Source: Microbulbifer harenosus (GTDB taxonomy: Bacteria; Pseudomonadota; Gammaproteobacteria; Pseudomonadales; Cellvibrionaceae). From it: a stretch of 64,000 nt of DNA. This document shows positions 35,714-47,183 of the stretch, one piece after another. A program made the position numbers and the translations under genes. Position 1 is the stretch's first letter; each line of letters begins with the position of its first letter. The stretch lies in contig NZ_VANI01000005.1 of the NCBI RefSeq assembly GCF_005771435.1, positions 62,001 to 126,000 of the forward strand, in the 5' to 3' direction. A model generated the notes under the pieces. It was given only the letters and a program-made list of their open reading frames with translations, had not been told where the DNA came from and searched no databases.

Positions 35714-36917
35714 GTGCCAACCTCCGCTTGATATGGGACTGCACAACGAAGTGGTCAAACAGCGGCGCGAACAGGTTGGCGAACAGAATCGCCAGCATCA
35801 TGCCTTCCGGGAATGCCGGGTTTACCACACGGATCAACACGCACATCACGCCAATGAGAATGCCGTACCACCAGCGACCGGTGTCGGTCATGGCGGCGGA
35901 TACCGGGTCGGTGGTCATGAAGATGAGACCGAAGGCGAAACCGCCCACCACCAGGTGCCAGTACCAGGGCACATTGAACATCGGGTTGGTGTCGGAGCCG
36001 ATCATGTTGAACATGAATGCAGTTGCCATCATGCCGAGCATGGTGCCGGCAACAATGCGCCAGCTGGCGATCTTCATGAACAGCAGGATCGCACCGGCGA
36101 TCAACATGGCCAGGGTGGAAGTTTCACCAATGGAACCGTGCATCTTGCCGACGAATGCGTCCATCCAGGTCAGTTGACCGGAGGGCACACCAACAACGCC
36201 GTTCTGGATGCCTTCGCTGGCCAGTACAGACAGCGCGGTTGCGCCGGTGTAACCGTCAACCGCGGTCCATACCGCGTCACCGGACATGGCGGCCGGGTAG
36301 GCAAAGAACAGGAAGGCGCGGCCGGTAAGCGCCGGGTTGAGGAAGTTTTTGCCGGTACCACCGAACACTTCCTTGCCGATCACCACACCGAAGCTGATAC
36401 CCATGGCCACCATCCACAGAGGCAGATCTGGCGGACAGGTCAGCGCGAACAGGATGGAAGTCACGAAGAAACCTTCGTTCACTTCATGGCCGCGCACAGC
36501 AGCGAACAGCACTTCCCAGATACCGCCGACCACAAAGGTCACGGCGTAAATCGGCAGGAAGTACATGGCCCCGTGGACCAGGTTGTCCCACAGGCTGTTG
36601 GCGTCGTAACCAGACAGTGCACCGATGATCGCGTGGCGCCAGCCGGTCAGTTCCGGATTGGCCATGCCGGCGATAATGGTGTTGGCCTGGAAGCCCACGT
36701 TCCACATGCCGTAGAACATCGGGATCATGGCACAGGCCCACACGGTGATCATGATGCGCTTCAGGTCGATACCGTCGCGCACGTGTGCGGTCGCCTTGGT
36801 GCGATCGGCGGGCTGGAACAGACCGGTGTCGATCGCTTCATACAGTGCGTAGAACTTTTCGTATTTGCCGCCCTTGTGGAAGTGCGGCTCCATGGAGTCG
36901 AGTAGTTTGCGCAGCAT
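35706..36917 (-). CDS. nqrB: Na+-NQR subunit B
   Basis: A 403-residue membrane subunit with about ten helices that carries riboflavin and a covalent FMN and forms part of the sodium channel and quinone site. It opens with [20 protein letters not shown], and the FMN attachment threonine is in [10 protein letters not shown]. The block [20 protein letters not shown] and the C-terminal helices are as in the family. The ATG is two bases after the nqrA stop, and the gene end overlaps nqrC. Confidence 0.97.
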   Translation of the reverse strand: MLRKLLDSMEPHFHKGGKYEKFYALYEAIDTGLFQPADRTKATAHVRDGIDLKRIMITVWACAMIPMFYGMWNVGFQANTIIAGMANPELTGWRHAIIGALSGYDANSLWDNLVHGAMYFLPIYAVTFVVGGIWEVLFAAVRGHEVNEGFFVTSILFALTCPPDLPLWMVAMGISFGVVIGKEVFGGTGKNFLNPALTGRAFLFFAYPAAMSGDAVWTAVDGYTGATALSVLASEGIQNGVVGVPSGQLTWMDAFVGKMHGSIGETSTLAMLIAGAILLFMKIASWRIVAGTMLGMMATAFMFNMIGSDTNPMFNVPWYWHLVVGGFAFGLIFMTTDPVSAAMTDTGRWWYGILIGVMCVLIRVVNPAFPEGMMLAILFANLFAPLFDHFVVQSHIKRRLARG

Positions 36918-36919
36918 CC

Positions 36920-38772
<1,853 letters not shown>

Positions 38773-40230
38773 TCAGTCCTTCTTTGGGAACAACTCGTAA
38801 CGCACCCCAGCCATATCCTCCAGGCAGCGCACCACCTGGCAGCTGTAGCCGAACTCGTTGTCGTACCAGCAGTAGAGCACCGCGTTGTTGCCATCGACGA
38901 TGGTGGCGATGGAGTCGAACACGCAGGCGCGACGGGAGCCGACGAAGTCACTGGAGACCACTTCCGGCGAATTGGTAAAGTCGATCTGCTGGCGCAGCGG
39001 CGAGTGCAGCGCCACATCGCGCATGTACTCGTTCAACTCTTCCTTGGTGGTTTCCTGCCCCAGACGCAGGTTCAGGATCGCCATGGACACGTTCGGGATC
39101 GGCACACGAATGGCATTGCCGGTGAGCTTGCCCTTCAATTCCGGCAGCGCCTTGGCCACGGCCTTGGCGGCACCGGTCTCGGTCAGCACCATATTCAGTG
39201 CAGCGGAACGGCCGCGGCGCTCACCCTTGTGGTAGTTGTCGATCAGGTTCTGGTCGTTGGTGTAGGCGTGGACGGTTTCCACGTGGCCGTGCTCAACACC
39301 GTATTTATCCATCATCGCCTTCAGCACCGGTACGATGGCGTTGGTGGTACAGGAGGCCGCGGACAGGATCTTGTCTTCCGGCTTGATATCGCTGTTATTG
39401 ATGCCGTACACGATATTTTTCAGGTCGCCCTTGCCCGGTGCCGTCAGCAGCACCTTGGCGGCGCCTTTGCTCTCCAGGTGCTGGGCCAGGCCGTCTTCAT
39501 CGCGCCATACACCGGTACTGTCGACGATCAGCGCGTTGTTGATGCCGTACTGGGTGTAATCCACTTCCTGCGGGGAGTTGGCGTAGATGACCTTCACTTC
39601 GTTGCCATTGCAGATCAGGGTGTTGGTCTCTTCGTCCACCCGGATGGTGCCGTTGAAGGCGCCGTGCACGCTGTCGCGGCGCAGCAGGGAGGCGCGCTTG
39701 ACCAGGTCGTTATCCGCACTGCCCTTGCGCAGCACAATGGCGCGCAGGCGCAGCACATCGCCGCTGCCCGCTTTCTCGATCAACAGGCGGGCCACCAGAC
39801 GGCCGATACGACCGAAACCGTAAATCACCACGTCCTGGGACTGCGGCAGCGGCTTGCCGGCACCGGCGGCATCTTTCAGCTCTTCGCTGACGAATTCTTC
39901 AATGGAGAGACCGCGCTGGTCGCGCATGTACTTGTTGGTCAGAGTGCCGAGGTCGATGTGCACAGGACCCAGGTCGAGCTTGCAGATGGCTTCAAGGACC
40001 GGAAAGGTTTCGAACTCGGACAGTTCGTTCTCTTCCACCTGGCGCACGAAGCGGTGGGCTTTCATGATGCTCAGCACGGAGCGGTTCACCAGGTTCTGGC
40101 CGTACATGTAAATGCCGACGTTGCTTTCCCGGTTGAGCTTGCCAATCATCGGAATCATGGATTCCGCCAGCGCTTCACGCGCTTTCCAGTCCTTGAAAAA
40201 GTCCGCGGGCTTCGGTCGCTTCTGAGTCAC
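38773..40230 (-). CDS. gap: Large-type glyceraldehyde-3-phosphate dehydrogenase
   Basis: A 485-residue GAPDH of the long class found in Pseudomonas next to mfd. About 140 residues of extra N-terminal helix-rich sequence precede the Rossmann motif YGFGRIGRLVARLL. The catalytic cysteine is in SAASCTTNAIVP, with the family blocks VETVHAYTNDQNLIDNYHKG and RAAALN-like RSAALNMV. It interconverts glyceraldehyde-3-phosphate and 1,3-bisphosphoglycerate, probably mainly for gluconeogenesis. I chose GTG at 40230 because GAGG lies nine bases upstream; a TTG six codons earlier is less likely. A HexR-type operator lies about 165 bases upstream. Confidence 0.94.
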   Translation of the reverse strand: MTQKRPKPADFFKDWKAREALAESMIPMIGKLNRESNVGIYMYGQNLVNRSVLSIMKAHRFVRQVEENELSEFETFPVLEAICKLDLGPVHIDLGTLTNKYMRDQRGLSIEEFVSEELKDAAGAGKPLPQSQDVVIYGFGRIGRLVARLLIEKAGSGDVLRLRAIVLRKGSADNDLVKRASLLRRDSVHGAFNGTIRVDEETNTLICNGNEVKVIYANSPQEVDYTQYGINNALIVDSTGVWRDEDGLAQHLESKGAAKVLLTAPGKGDLKNIVYGINNSDIKPEDKILSAASCTTNAIVPVLKAMMDKYGVEHGHVETVHAYTNDQNLIDNYHKGERRGRSAALNMVLTETGAAKAVAKALPELKGKLTGNAIRVPIPNVSMAILNLRLGQETTKEELNEYMRDVALHSPLRQQIDFTNSPEVVSSDFVGSRRACVFDSIATIVDGNNAVLYCWYDNEFGYSCQVVRCLEDMAGVRYELFPKKD

Positions 40231-40395
40231 TATCAGACACCTCTGCAAAGTGAAAAATTAGGTCGTGCCAGGGCCGGCTCCAGACACCGATCCACGCTCT
40301 AAGAATGGATCAAAAAATCACCTGCGGGCCCAAGGCTGGCGCATTATGTGGATTCACCTGAGGCCGCGCAACCGAGCAAAAAATGGCCGGAAAAC

Positions 40396-40410
40396 TGTAG
40401 TTAAACTACA
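40396..40410. promoter_or_regulatory. HexR-type operator upstream of gap
   Basis: TGTAGTTAAACTACA is a perfect palindrome around a central A and fits the HexR consensus TGTARTWWWAYTACA at every position. HexR controls central carbon genes, including gap, in many gammaproteobacteria. The site lies in the 344-base divergent gap between gap and mfd and is extended by outer CCGGAAAA/TTTTCCGG arms (40387-40420). The rest of the gap shows no gene. Confidence 0.85.
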
Positions 40411-40574
40411 TTTTTTCCGGGAAAAAATTGCACTGCCACAGGGGCGAATTGATGCGACCTGGCCACCGGATCCCGGCCGCCCCAGGGGCCGCACCTGCAC
40501 CAGCTTCCGTTCACAGTTACAATAGGCGCCCCTTGGGCCGTCAGCGGTCAGAAAGCACGGAATTATAAGGAAAC

Positions 40575-43500
40575 ATGAGTCAGTTCCCCCCTTTGTCCCC
40601 CCCCACTTTCCGCTCCCGCAATGACCGGCAATTCTGGGGCCAACTGCACGGTGCCAGTGCGGCACTGGCCGTTCTCAACGCGGCCACAGCCAGCGCTGCA
40701 CCCACCCTCCTGATCGCGCGCAACAGTCAGGAAGCCCAGCAACTTGAGCTGCAGCTGAAATTTTTTAACAAGTCTCGGCGAGATGACGCCTCCGGCAAAT
40801 CCGTAGGGGACCTGGAAATTTTCCAGTTTCCGGATTGGGAAATTCTTCCCTACGACACATTTTCTCCGCACCAGGACATCATCTCCGACCGCCTGGCCAC
40901 ACTCTACCGGCTGCCGCAGATGGGCAGCGGTGTGGTCATCGCACCGGTCAGCACCCTACTGCACCGACTGGCGCCGAAGGATTACGTGGCCGGCAATGCG
41001 CTGATACTCAAGGAGGGGCAGAAGTTCGATCTAAACACCCAGCGGCGGCTGCTTGAGCAGGCCGGCTATCACTGTGTTGATACCGTGTATGAGCATGGAG
41101 AGTTCGCGGTGCGTGGCGCGCTCATGGATATCTTCCCCATGGGCAGCAACCTGCCCTACCGCATCGACCTGTTTGATGACGAAATCGAATCCCTGCGCAC
41201 GTTCGACCCGGAAGATCAGCGCACCGTCGACAAGGTGGCGCAGGTTCACCTGCTACCGGCGCGGGAATTTCCGATGCACAAGCCGGCGCTGGCAAAATTT
41301 CTGGAGCGCTGGCACGAGCGCTTCGATTGCGACCCCGGCCCGGTTTCCATTTACCAGGACATCAGCGCCGGCATTGCGCCGGCCGGTATTGAATATTACC
41401 TGCCACTGTTTTTCGATCAGTGCGCAAGCCTGTTCGACTACCTGCCGGACGGCAGCCAGGTATTTATACAGGGCGACCTGAAACAGCCGGTGGAGTCCTT
41501 CTGGCGCGAGGCGGAAAACCGCTACCAGAGCCGCTGCGGCGATCTCACCCGCCCCATTCTGCCCCCGCGCCAGGTGCTGCTGGATATCGACGAATTCTAT
41601 GGCGCGCTGAAATCCCTGCCGCGCGCCATCTTCTCCGCGGAGACGCTTCCGGAAGCCGAAGGCAATTACAACTTTGCCACCCGCCTGCCCCCAAGCCTGC
41701 CGGTGAATGGCAAATCCGATCAGCCATTGGCGGCACTGGAGGCCTACCTGATGGACTATTCCGGTCGGGTATTGTTCTGCGCCGAAAGCGGCGGCCGCCG
41801 CGAGGCACTGCTTGAGCTGCTCGCCGGCATTCGTCTCAAGCCGAAAACCTTCGATACCTGGCAGGCATTTCTCGACGCCGACGAGCGCCTCGGCATTACC
41901 GTTGCCCCCATCGACCAGGGCATGCTGCTGGATGAGCCGCACCTGAACCTTATTGCGGAACCGCAGTTGTTCGGCGACCGGGTGCTGCAGCAACGCCGGC
42001 GCAGAAAAGCCAAGGAAGATGCGGACAATGCGGTTAAAAACCTGGCCGAGCTGCGCATCGGCGCACCAGTGGTGCATATCGACCATGGTGTCGGGCGCTA
42101 TAAAGGCTTGCAGAGCCTGGACATCGACGGCCAGCAGGCGGAGTTCCTGACCCTCGAATACGGAGACGGCGCCAAGCTGTATGTGCCGGTGGCGAACCTG
42201 CACCTGATCAGCCGCTATTCCGGAGCCGATGAAGAGCTCGCCCCACTGCACAAGCTTGGCAGTGAGGTCTGGCAGAAAGCCAAGCGCAAGGCGGCGGAAA
42301 AAGTGCGCGATGCCGCTGCCGAGCTGCTCGACATTTATGCCCGTCGCGAGGCGCGCGTCGGTCACGCCTTCGGGAATCCGGGACTCGCTTACCGTGAATT
42401 CGTGGCGGGCTTCCCCTTCGAGGAGACCCCCGATCAGCAGCAGGCCATCGAATCGGTCGTTGCCGACATGCTCTCCGACAAACCCATGGATCGACTGGTC
42501 TGTGGCGATGTGGGGTTCGGCAAAACCGAAGTCGCGATGCGCGCCGCATTTGTTGCCGCCCACGGCGGCAAGCAGGTGGCCATGCTGGTACCCACCACCC
42601 TCCTCGCCCAGCAGCATTTCCAGTCACTGCAGGATCGCTTTGCAGACTGGCCTATCAGTATCGAAGTGATATCCCGCTTCCGCAGCACCAAGGAGGTGGA
42701 TGCGATCAAAGAGCGCGTGGCGGATGGCAAGGTGGACATTCTCGTCGGCACCCACAAACTGCTGCAGAGCGACCTCAAATTCAAAAACCTCGGCCTGCTG
42801 ATCATCGACGAGGAGCATCGCTTCGGTGTGCGTCAAAAGGAAAAGCTGAAGAGCCTGCGCTCGGAGGTGGACATCCTCAACCTCACCGCCACCCCGATTC
42901 CCCGCACCCTGAATATGGCCATGGCGGGCATCCGCGATCTGTCCGTGATTGCCACGCCGCCGGCGCGACGCCTATCGGTGAAAACGTTCGTGCGCGAGCG
43001 CGACGATGCCCTGATCAAGGAAGCGATACTGCGGGAAATTCTGCGCGGCGGTCAGGTGTATTTCCTGCACAACGAAGTCAAAAGCATCGAGCGCATCGCG
43101 CGGGAGCTGCAGGAAATGGTCCCCGAAGCCCGGGTCGGCATCGGCCACGGCCAGATGCGCGAACGCGAGCTGGAACAGGTGATGAGCGATTTCTATCACA
43201 AGCGTTTCAACGTGCTGGTGTGTACCACCATCATCGAAACCGGGATCGACGTGCCCACCGCCAACACCATCCTGATTGAGCGCGCCGACAAGTTCGGCCT
43301 CGCCCAGCTGCACCAGCTGCGCGGGCGTGTGGGCCGCTCCCACCACCAGGCCTATGCCTACCTGCTGACCCCGAACAAGCGCGCCATGACCGCAGATGCG
43401 GTAAAGCGACTGGAAGCCATCAGCGAAGCCCAGGACCTGGGGGCGGGCTTTACCCTCGCCACCCACGACCTGGAAATCCGCGGCGCCGGCGAACTACTCG

Positions 43501-44060
43501 GCGAGGAACAGAGCGGACAGATTCAGAGCGTGGGCTTTACCCTTTATATGGAAATGCTGGACCACGCGGTCAAGGCCATACGCGAGGGGCGCGTGCCCAA
43601 CATCGACGAGCCGCTGGAATCTCCCGCGGTGGACGTAAACCTGCGAGTGCCTGCACTGATACCGGAAGATTACCTGCCGGACGTGCACAGCCGCCTGATC
43701 ATGTATAAGCGCATCGCCAACGCCGAGGACTCGGCCGCCCTGAAAGAATTGCAGGTGGAAATGATCGACCGTTTCGGCTTGCTGCCGGAACCGCTGAAAC
43801 ACCTGTTCAGGATCACCGAAATCAAATTGAGCGCGGGCCGGCTGGGTATCCGCAAGCTGGAAGCCTCTGCCAGCCGCGGCCGCATCGAGTTCGCGGACAA
43901 TGCCAAGGTGAACCCACTGACGCTGGTCAAACTGGTACAGAACCGTCCGGGCCAATTCCAGCTGCAGGGGGCAAACCACCTGAACTTTGCCCTGGACGAG
44001 AGCGGCGCAGAACACCGCTTGCAGCAGGTGAACGAGGTATTGCAACAGCTGTCGCAATAG
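40575..44060 (+). CDS. mfd: Transcription-repair coupling factor Mfd
   Basis: A 1161-residue ATP-dependent translocase that releases RNA polymerase stalled at DNA damage and recruits UvrA. The N-terminal UvrB-like module includes FPDWEILPYDTFSPHQDIISD. The polymerase-interacting region follows near residue 490 (VVHIDHGVGRYKGLQ), and the RecG-like motor has Walker A GDVGFGKTEVAMR and the DEEH box in IIDEEHRFGVRQKE. The TRG block follows (HQLRGRVGRS), then the C-terminal autoinhibitory domain. Length is normal for the family. It is divergent from gap. Confidence 0.98.
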   Translation: MSQFPPLSPPTFRSRNDRQFWGQLHGASAALAVLNAATASAAPTLLIARNSQEAQQLELQLKFFNKSRRDDASGKSVGDLEIFQFPDWEILPYDTFSPHQDIISDRLATLYRLPQMGSGVVIAPVSTLLHRLAPKDYVAGNALILKEGQKFDLNTQRRLLEQAGYHCVDTVYEHGEFAVRGALMDIFPMGSNLPYRIDLFDDEIESLRTFDPEDQRTVDKVAQVHLLPAREFPMHKPALAKFLERWHERFDCDPGPVSIYQDISAGIAPAGIEYYLPLFFDQCASLFDYLPDGSQVFIQGDLKQPVESFWREAENRYQSRCGDLTRPILPPRQVLLDIDEFYGALKSLPRAIFSAETLPEAEGNYNFATRLPPSLPVNGKSDQPLAALEAYLMDYSGRVLFCAESGGRREALLELLAGIRLKPKTFDTWQAFLDADERLGITVAPIDQGMLLDEPHLNLIAEPQLFGDRVLQQRRRRKAKEDADNAVKNLAELRIGAPVVHIDHGVGRYKGLQSLDIDGQQAEFLTLEYGDGAKLYVPVANLHLISRYSGADEELAPLHKLGSEVWQKAKRKAAEKVRDAAAELLDIYARREARVGHAFGNPGLAYREFVAGFPFEETPDQQQAIESVVADMLSDKPMDRLVCGDVGFGKTEVAMRAAFVAAHGGKQVAMLVPTTLLAQQHFQSLQDRFADWPISIEVISRFRSTKEVDAIKERVADGKVDILVGTHKLLQSDLKFKNLGLLIIDEEHRFGVRQKEKLKSLRSEVDILNLTATPIPRTLNMAMAGIRDLSVIATPPARRLSVKTFVRERDDALIKEAILREILRGGQVYFLHNEVKSIERIARELQEMVPEARVGIGHGQMRERELEQVMSDFYHKRFNVLVCTTIIETGIDVPTANTILIERADKFGLAQLHQLRGRVGRSHHQAYAYLLTPNKRAMTADAVKRLEAISEAQDLGAGFTLATHDLEIRGAGELLGEEQSGQIQSVGFTLYMEMLDHAVKAIREGRVPNIDEPLESPAVDVNLRVPALIPEDYLPDVHSRLIMYKRIANAEDSAALKELQVEMIDRFGLLPEPLKHLFRITEIKLSAGRLGIRKLEASASRGRIEFADNAKVNPLTLVKLVQNRPGQFQLQGANHLNFALDESGAEHRLQQVNEVLQQLSQ

Positions 44061-44173
44061 CGGCAACGAAGTCCGGCTGGCGGCACCTTCGACACACAAT
44101 CAGTGCTAAGATGGCCGCAGCGTTTGACTCGATCAATCCCTGAACAAGACTCAGAAATAACAGCGGTAACAAA

Positions 44174-45076
44174 ATGACCTTTACCAATAATCAGGTCACG
44201 GTTCGCCTGAAGCGGCTGGCCGGCGCCGCGCTGCTGGTCCTCTGCGCGGCCAACAGCGAGGCCGCGGGGTACGCGGGCACCCAGTTCGAAATCGAGATGG
44301 TGGTGTTCGCCCGCGAGAGCGGCATGAACCTGTCCCGGGAAACCTGGCCCGCCGCCCCGCGGCTCAACTACGCCGAGCGCTGGGTGGACTTCAACACCCC
44401 CTCTCGCAGTAACTCAGAGATACCGGCACTGCAGCCCGCTCCCAACCACCTGGACAACAAGGTCGCCGCCCTCAGGCGCGACCCGGGTTATCAGGTGCTG
44501 TTCCACAAAACCTGGCGTCAGGTCCTGCAAACCGAGCGCAATGCCCCTGCGGTACTGATCAGTGGTGGTCAGATGGACGGTAATCACCACCAGTTGGAAG
44601 GCAGTGTGACGCTGAGCGTTTCCCGCTACCTGCACCTCAGTACCGATCTCTGGTTCAGCGAGTGGTTGCCGCCGACGGCCGCCCTTCCCTCTCCGCTGAG
44701 CCAGGGTGTAGAGCAAGGCGCTGAGCAGCCCCGGGGCATTCCGGTGCCCACCCGCCCCCGCGCTGCGCTGGCGGCGGCCGCAAGAGACACCGCAAGTGAC
44801 GAGCCTCTGGATCTGGACCGCAGCGGTATCCGCACAGAACCTGCGATGTACCACAGCGGCAGCAGCTTCTCCGACCGCCCGGTTTCTGAACCGGAGCCCG
44901 AGGCCATGGAGAAGCTGGCGGCGCGTGTGGCCGTACTTCAGGAGGAGCGGCGTCTGCGCAGCGGCGAGCTGCATTACATCGACCATCCCAAGCTGGGGGT
45001 GCTGGTGGAAATTCGTACCGTTACACCACTGGAAGAGCCTGAACCACTTGATGAGCCGATGGAACTCACCCCCTGA
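44174..45076 (+). CDS. csiV: CsiV-family periplasmic protein
   Basis: A 300-residue secreted protein with a signal peptide ending SEAAGY near residue 30. The mature start GTQFEIEMVVFARESG and the later block GYQVLFHKTWRQ are the pattern of CsiV, a peptidoglycan-binding cell-shape factor described in Vibrio, often found after mfd. The middle has a SRYLHLSTDLWF strand motif, and the C-terminal LRSGELHYIDHPKLGVLVEI block is also typical. The protein lies 113 bases after mfd in the same direction and is followed by a terminator. The role in cell-wall work is inferred from the family. Confidence 0.82.
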   Translation: MTFTNNQVTVRLKRLAGAALLVLCAANSEAAGYAGTQFEIEMVVFARESGMNLSRETWPAAPRLNYAERWVDFNTPSRSNSEIPALQPAPNHLDNKVAALRRDPGYQVLFHKTWRQVLQTERNAPAVLISGGQMDGNHHQLEGSVTLSVSRYLHLSTDLWFSEWLPPTAALPSPLSQGVEQGAEQPRGIPVPTRPRAALAAAARDTASDEPLDLDRSGIRTEPAMYHSGSSFSDRPVSEPEPEAMEKLAARVAVLQEERRLRSGELHYIDHPKLGVLVEIRTVTPLEEPEPLDEPMELTP

Positions 45077-45101
45077 GCGACCATCGGTATTGCCTTTGCA
45101 G

Positions 45102-45124
45102 ACGGCCCCCAGCGGGCCGTTTTT
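45102..45124 (+). terminator. Terminator after csiV
   Basis: A seven-base-pair stem (ACGGCCC/GGGCCGT) with a five-base loop is followed by five T residues, 25 bases after the csiV stop. Confidence 0.85.
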
Positions 45125-45200
45125 CGTAGGCGATGAATCGCTGTACCCTCACGGGCACCCATAACAAATATCCAAAAAAACAACCAGGTCAGATCATTTC

Positions 45201-46436
45201 ATGATTACCAATGACGCCATCATCCTCGGTATGCTTGCGGCCATTCTTGGCTTCGTGTTTTACACCGCCAGTAGCGAGCAGCGCTTCTGGAAACGCTTCT
45301 ACCGCTTCGTTCCTGCGCTGTTGCTGTGCTATTTCCTGCCCAGCCTGCTGACGACATTCCACATTATTGACGCGCACAGTTCGAATCTTTACTTCGTCGC
45401 ATCGCGCTACCTGCTCCCGGCCAGCCTGGTGTTGCTGACCCTGAGCATCGACATGAAAGGTATCTTCAACCTGGGGCCGAAAGCGCTGGTCCTGTTTCTG
45501 ACAGGCACGCTCGGCATCGTCATCGGCGGCCCACTGGCGCTGCTGATCATGTCCACCTTCAACCCAGAAATGCTGAACGGCAATGGTCCCGACGCCATCT
45601 GGCGAGGTATGACCACCATCGCAGGCAGCTGGATTGGCGGCGGCGCCAACCAGGCGGCGATGAAGGAAATTTTTGAAGTGGGTGGCCAGGTCTTTTCCGC
45701 AATGGTGGCAGTCGATGTAATCATCGCCAATCTGTGGATGGCAGTGCTGCTGATCATGGCCGGCAATGCCAAGCAGCTGGATGCCCGGCGCGGCGCCGAT
45801 ACCTCAGCCATTGACACATTGAAGGAACGGGTGGAAACCATGCAGCGCAAACATGCGCGCAACCCCACCCTCCAAGATCTGATGCTGATCGCCGCTGTGG
45901 GCTTTGGGATCACCGCCGTCGCCCATGCTTTCGCCGATGTGCTCGCGCCCTGGTTCCAGACTCATGCACCGCAGCTTGCCCGCTTCAGTTTTACCAGCCA
46001 GTTCTTCTGGCTGATCGTGATCGCGACCACGCTTGGTATTTTCATGGCCTTTACGCCGGCGAAAAAGCTCGAAGGGGCCGGTGCATCAAAAATCGGATCG
46101 GTGTTTATCTACTTTCTCGTGGCGACAATCGGCACCCATATGGATATCACTGCGCTGAAAGAAAGTCCCGAGCTGTTTGTGCTGGGCGTTATCTGGATGG
46201 CGATACATGCAGGGCTGATGCTGCTGGTGGCCTGGCTCATCAAGGCACCCACTTTTTTCATGGCCGTGGGCAGTCAGGCTAACGTTGGCGGTGCGGCTTC
46301 TGCACCGGTGGTGGCCGCCGCCTTCCACCCGTCACTGGCACCAGTGGGAGTGCTGCTTGCCGTGATGGGCTATGCACTCGGTACCTATGCCGCCTGGTTC
46401 TGCGGACAGCTTTTGCGGATGGTGGGCGCGCTCTGA
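45201..46436 (+). CDS. DUF819-family membrane protein
   Basis: A 411-residue inner membrane protein with about ten membrane segments, resembling the DUF819 (YjcL-like) family of putative transporters. Family blocks are IDMKGIFNLGPKALVLFLTG, the glycine-rich TTIAGSWIGGGANQAAMKEI, and a repeat of the same idea near the C-terminus (GSQANVGGAASAPVVAAAF), showing internal duplication of two halves. Similar glycine-rich hairpins occur in sodium-coupled transporters; the substrate is unknown. It is a single-gene unit between two terminators. Confidence 0.86.
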   Translation: MITNDAIILGMLAAILGFVFYTASSEQRFWKRFYRFVPALLLCYFLPSLLTTFHIIDAHSSNLYFVASRYLLPASLVLLTLSIDMKGIFNLGPKALVLFLTGTLGIVIGGPLALLIMSTFNPEMLNGNGPDAIWRGMTTIAGSWIGGGANQAAMKEIFEVGGQVFSAMVAVDVIIANLWMAVLLIMAGNAKQLDARRGADTSAIDTLKERVETMQRKHARNPTLQDLMLIAAVGFGITAVAHAFADVLAPWFQTHAPQLARFSFTSQFFWLIVIATTLGIFMAFTPAKKLEGAGASKIGSVFIYFLVATIGTHMDITALKESPELFVLGVIWMAIHAGLMLLVAWLIKAPTFFMAVGSQANVGGAASAPVVAAAFHPSLAPVGVLLAVMGYALGTYAAWFCGQLLRMVGAL

Positions 46437-46448
46437 CGCGCCCTAGTG

Positions 46449-46541
46449 GTCTTGCGGAAAATTATGTAACCGTTCGCGGCGCCAGAACGCTGCGCGCCTT
46501 AGTTACCTATCTTTCCGCATGGTTACCTACCTTTCCGCATG
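46449..46541. repeat. Short inverted and direct repeats, possible IS end remnant
   Basis: Two direct copies of GTTACCTAYCTTTCCGCATG lie back to back at 46502-46521 and 46522-46541. A related inverse copy (CTTGCGGAAAATTATGTAAC) lies at 46449-46468. Repeated transposase-binding sites of this kind are found at the ends of some insertion sequences, such as the IS21 type. No transposase gene is present, so it would be a solitary relic. Confidence 0.5.
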
Positions 46542-46559
46542 GACCGCCGGGTAATCAGC

Positions 46560-46595
46560 AAAAAGGCCATTCCAGCACTCTGAAATGGCCTTTTT
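46560..46595. terminator. Bidirectional terminator between the DUF819 gene and the cold-shock gene
   Basis: A 12-base-pair stem (AAAAAGGCCATT/AATGGCCTTTTT) around a 12-base loop carries A and T runs on either side, so it can serve both convergent genes. Confidence 0.85.
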
Positions 46596-46687
46596 GCTTC
46601 ATAAAGCGAACGCAATAGCCCAACCAGCGAACCACGTTCAAACCGGTTCGCTTAGGCTATTTCGGAGAGAAGCTTTTGCGGCAGCGG

Positions 46688-46903
46688 TTATTCGCAGGGA
46701 ACAACGTCTTCCGCGAGCAGTCCCTTGTCGCCCTGCTGCATTTCAAATTCTACGGCTTGCCCCTCGTTCAGGGTCTTGTAGCCTTCACCGCGAATGCTGC
46801 GGTAGTGCACAAAAATATCCTCGGAACCTTCGGCACAGGTGATAAATCCATAACCCCGGGCATTGTTAAACCACTTCACGGTACCCGTAACGCGATCACT
46901 CAT
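46688..46903 (-). CDS. Cold-shock domain protein (CspA family)
   Basis: A 71-residue single-stranded nucleic acid-binding protein of the CSD type. RNP1 is ARGYGFIT and RNP2 is DIFVHYR; the usual RNP1 KGFGFI is slightly changed. It opens [18 protein letters not shown], the standard family start. Two cysteines, in FITCAEG and VVPCE, are less usual. The 280-base gap upstream up to 47183 fits a long 5' leader as in other csp genes, but no other feature is readable there. Confidence 0.95.
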   Translation of the reverse strand: MSDRVTGTVKWFNNARGYGFITCAEGSEDIFVHYRSIRGEGYKTLNEGQAVEFEMQQGDKGLLAEDVVPCE

Positions 46904-47183
46904 TAAGCCAACCTCATTTTATTGTTATCGCGCCCGCCCCGGTTGTGGGCGATGCGCCTACCCCAATTCCCGTATTCCAGCCGGAAGCCCGGCGCGAAAT
47001 ACTGTCTCGAAGCGCCTGCCCGGTCACCCGGGCAAGTCGCTACTGATTCTTAGATAAAACCGCGCCAGTGTCTAGGTTTCCCCGTGAATTTAATGTTACT
47101 TCCCACGAAGTTTGCGCAACTAATCACCAAAATTGGCGGAAAAGTGCCGCAGTTTTTGACAAATCATGCAGGCTGCGAATACA

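Noticed and set aside
35574-36905. Open frame of about 440 codons on the plus strand, His- and Gly-rich
   Set aside because: It mirrors nqrB and nqrC on the opposite strand; the composition is what a shadow of membrane-protein codons gives.
41253-42617. Open frame of about 450 codons on the minus strand within mfd
   Set aside because: It is a shadow of mfd, which is complete and well supported.
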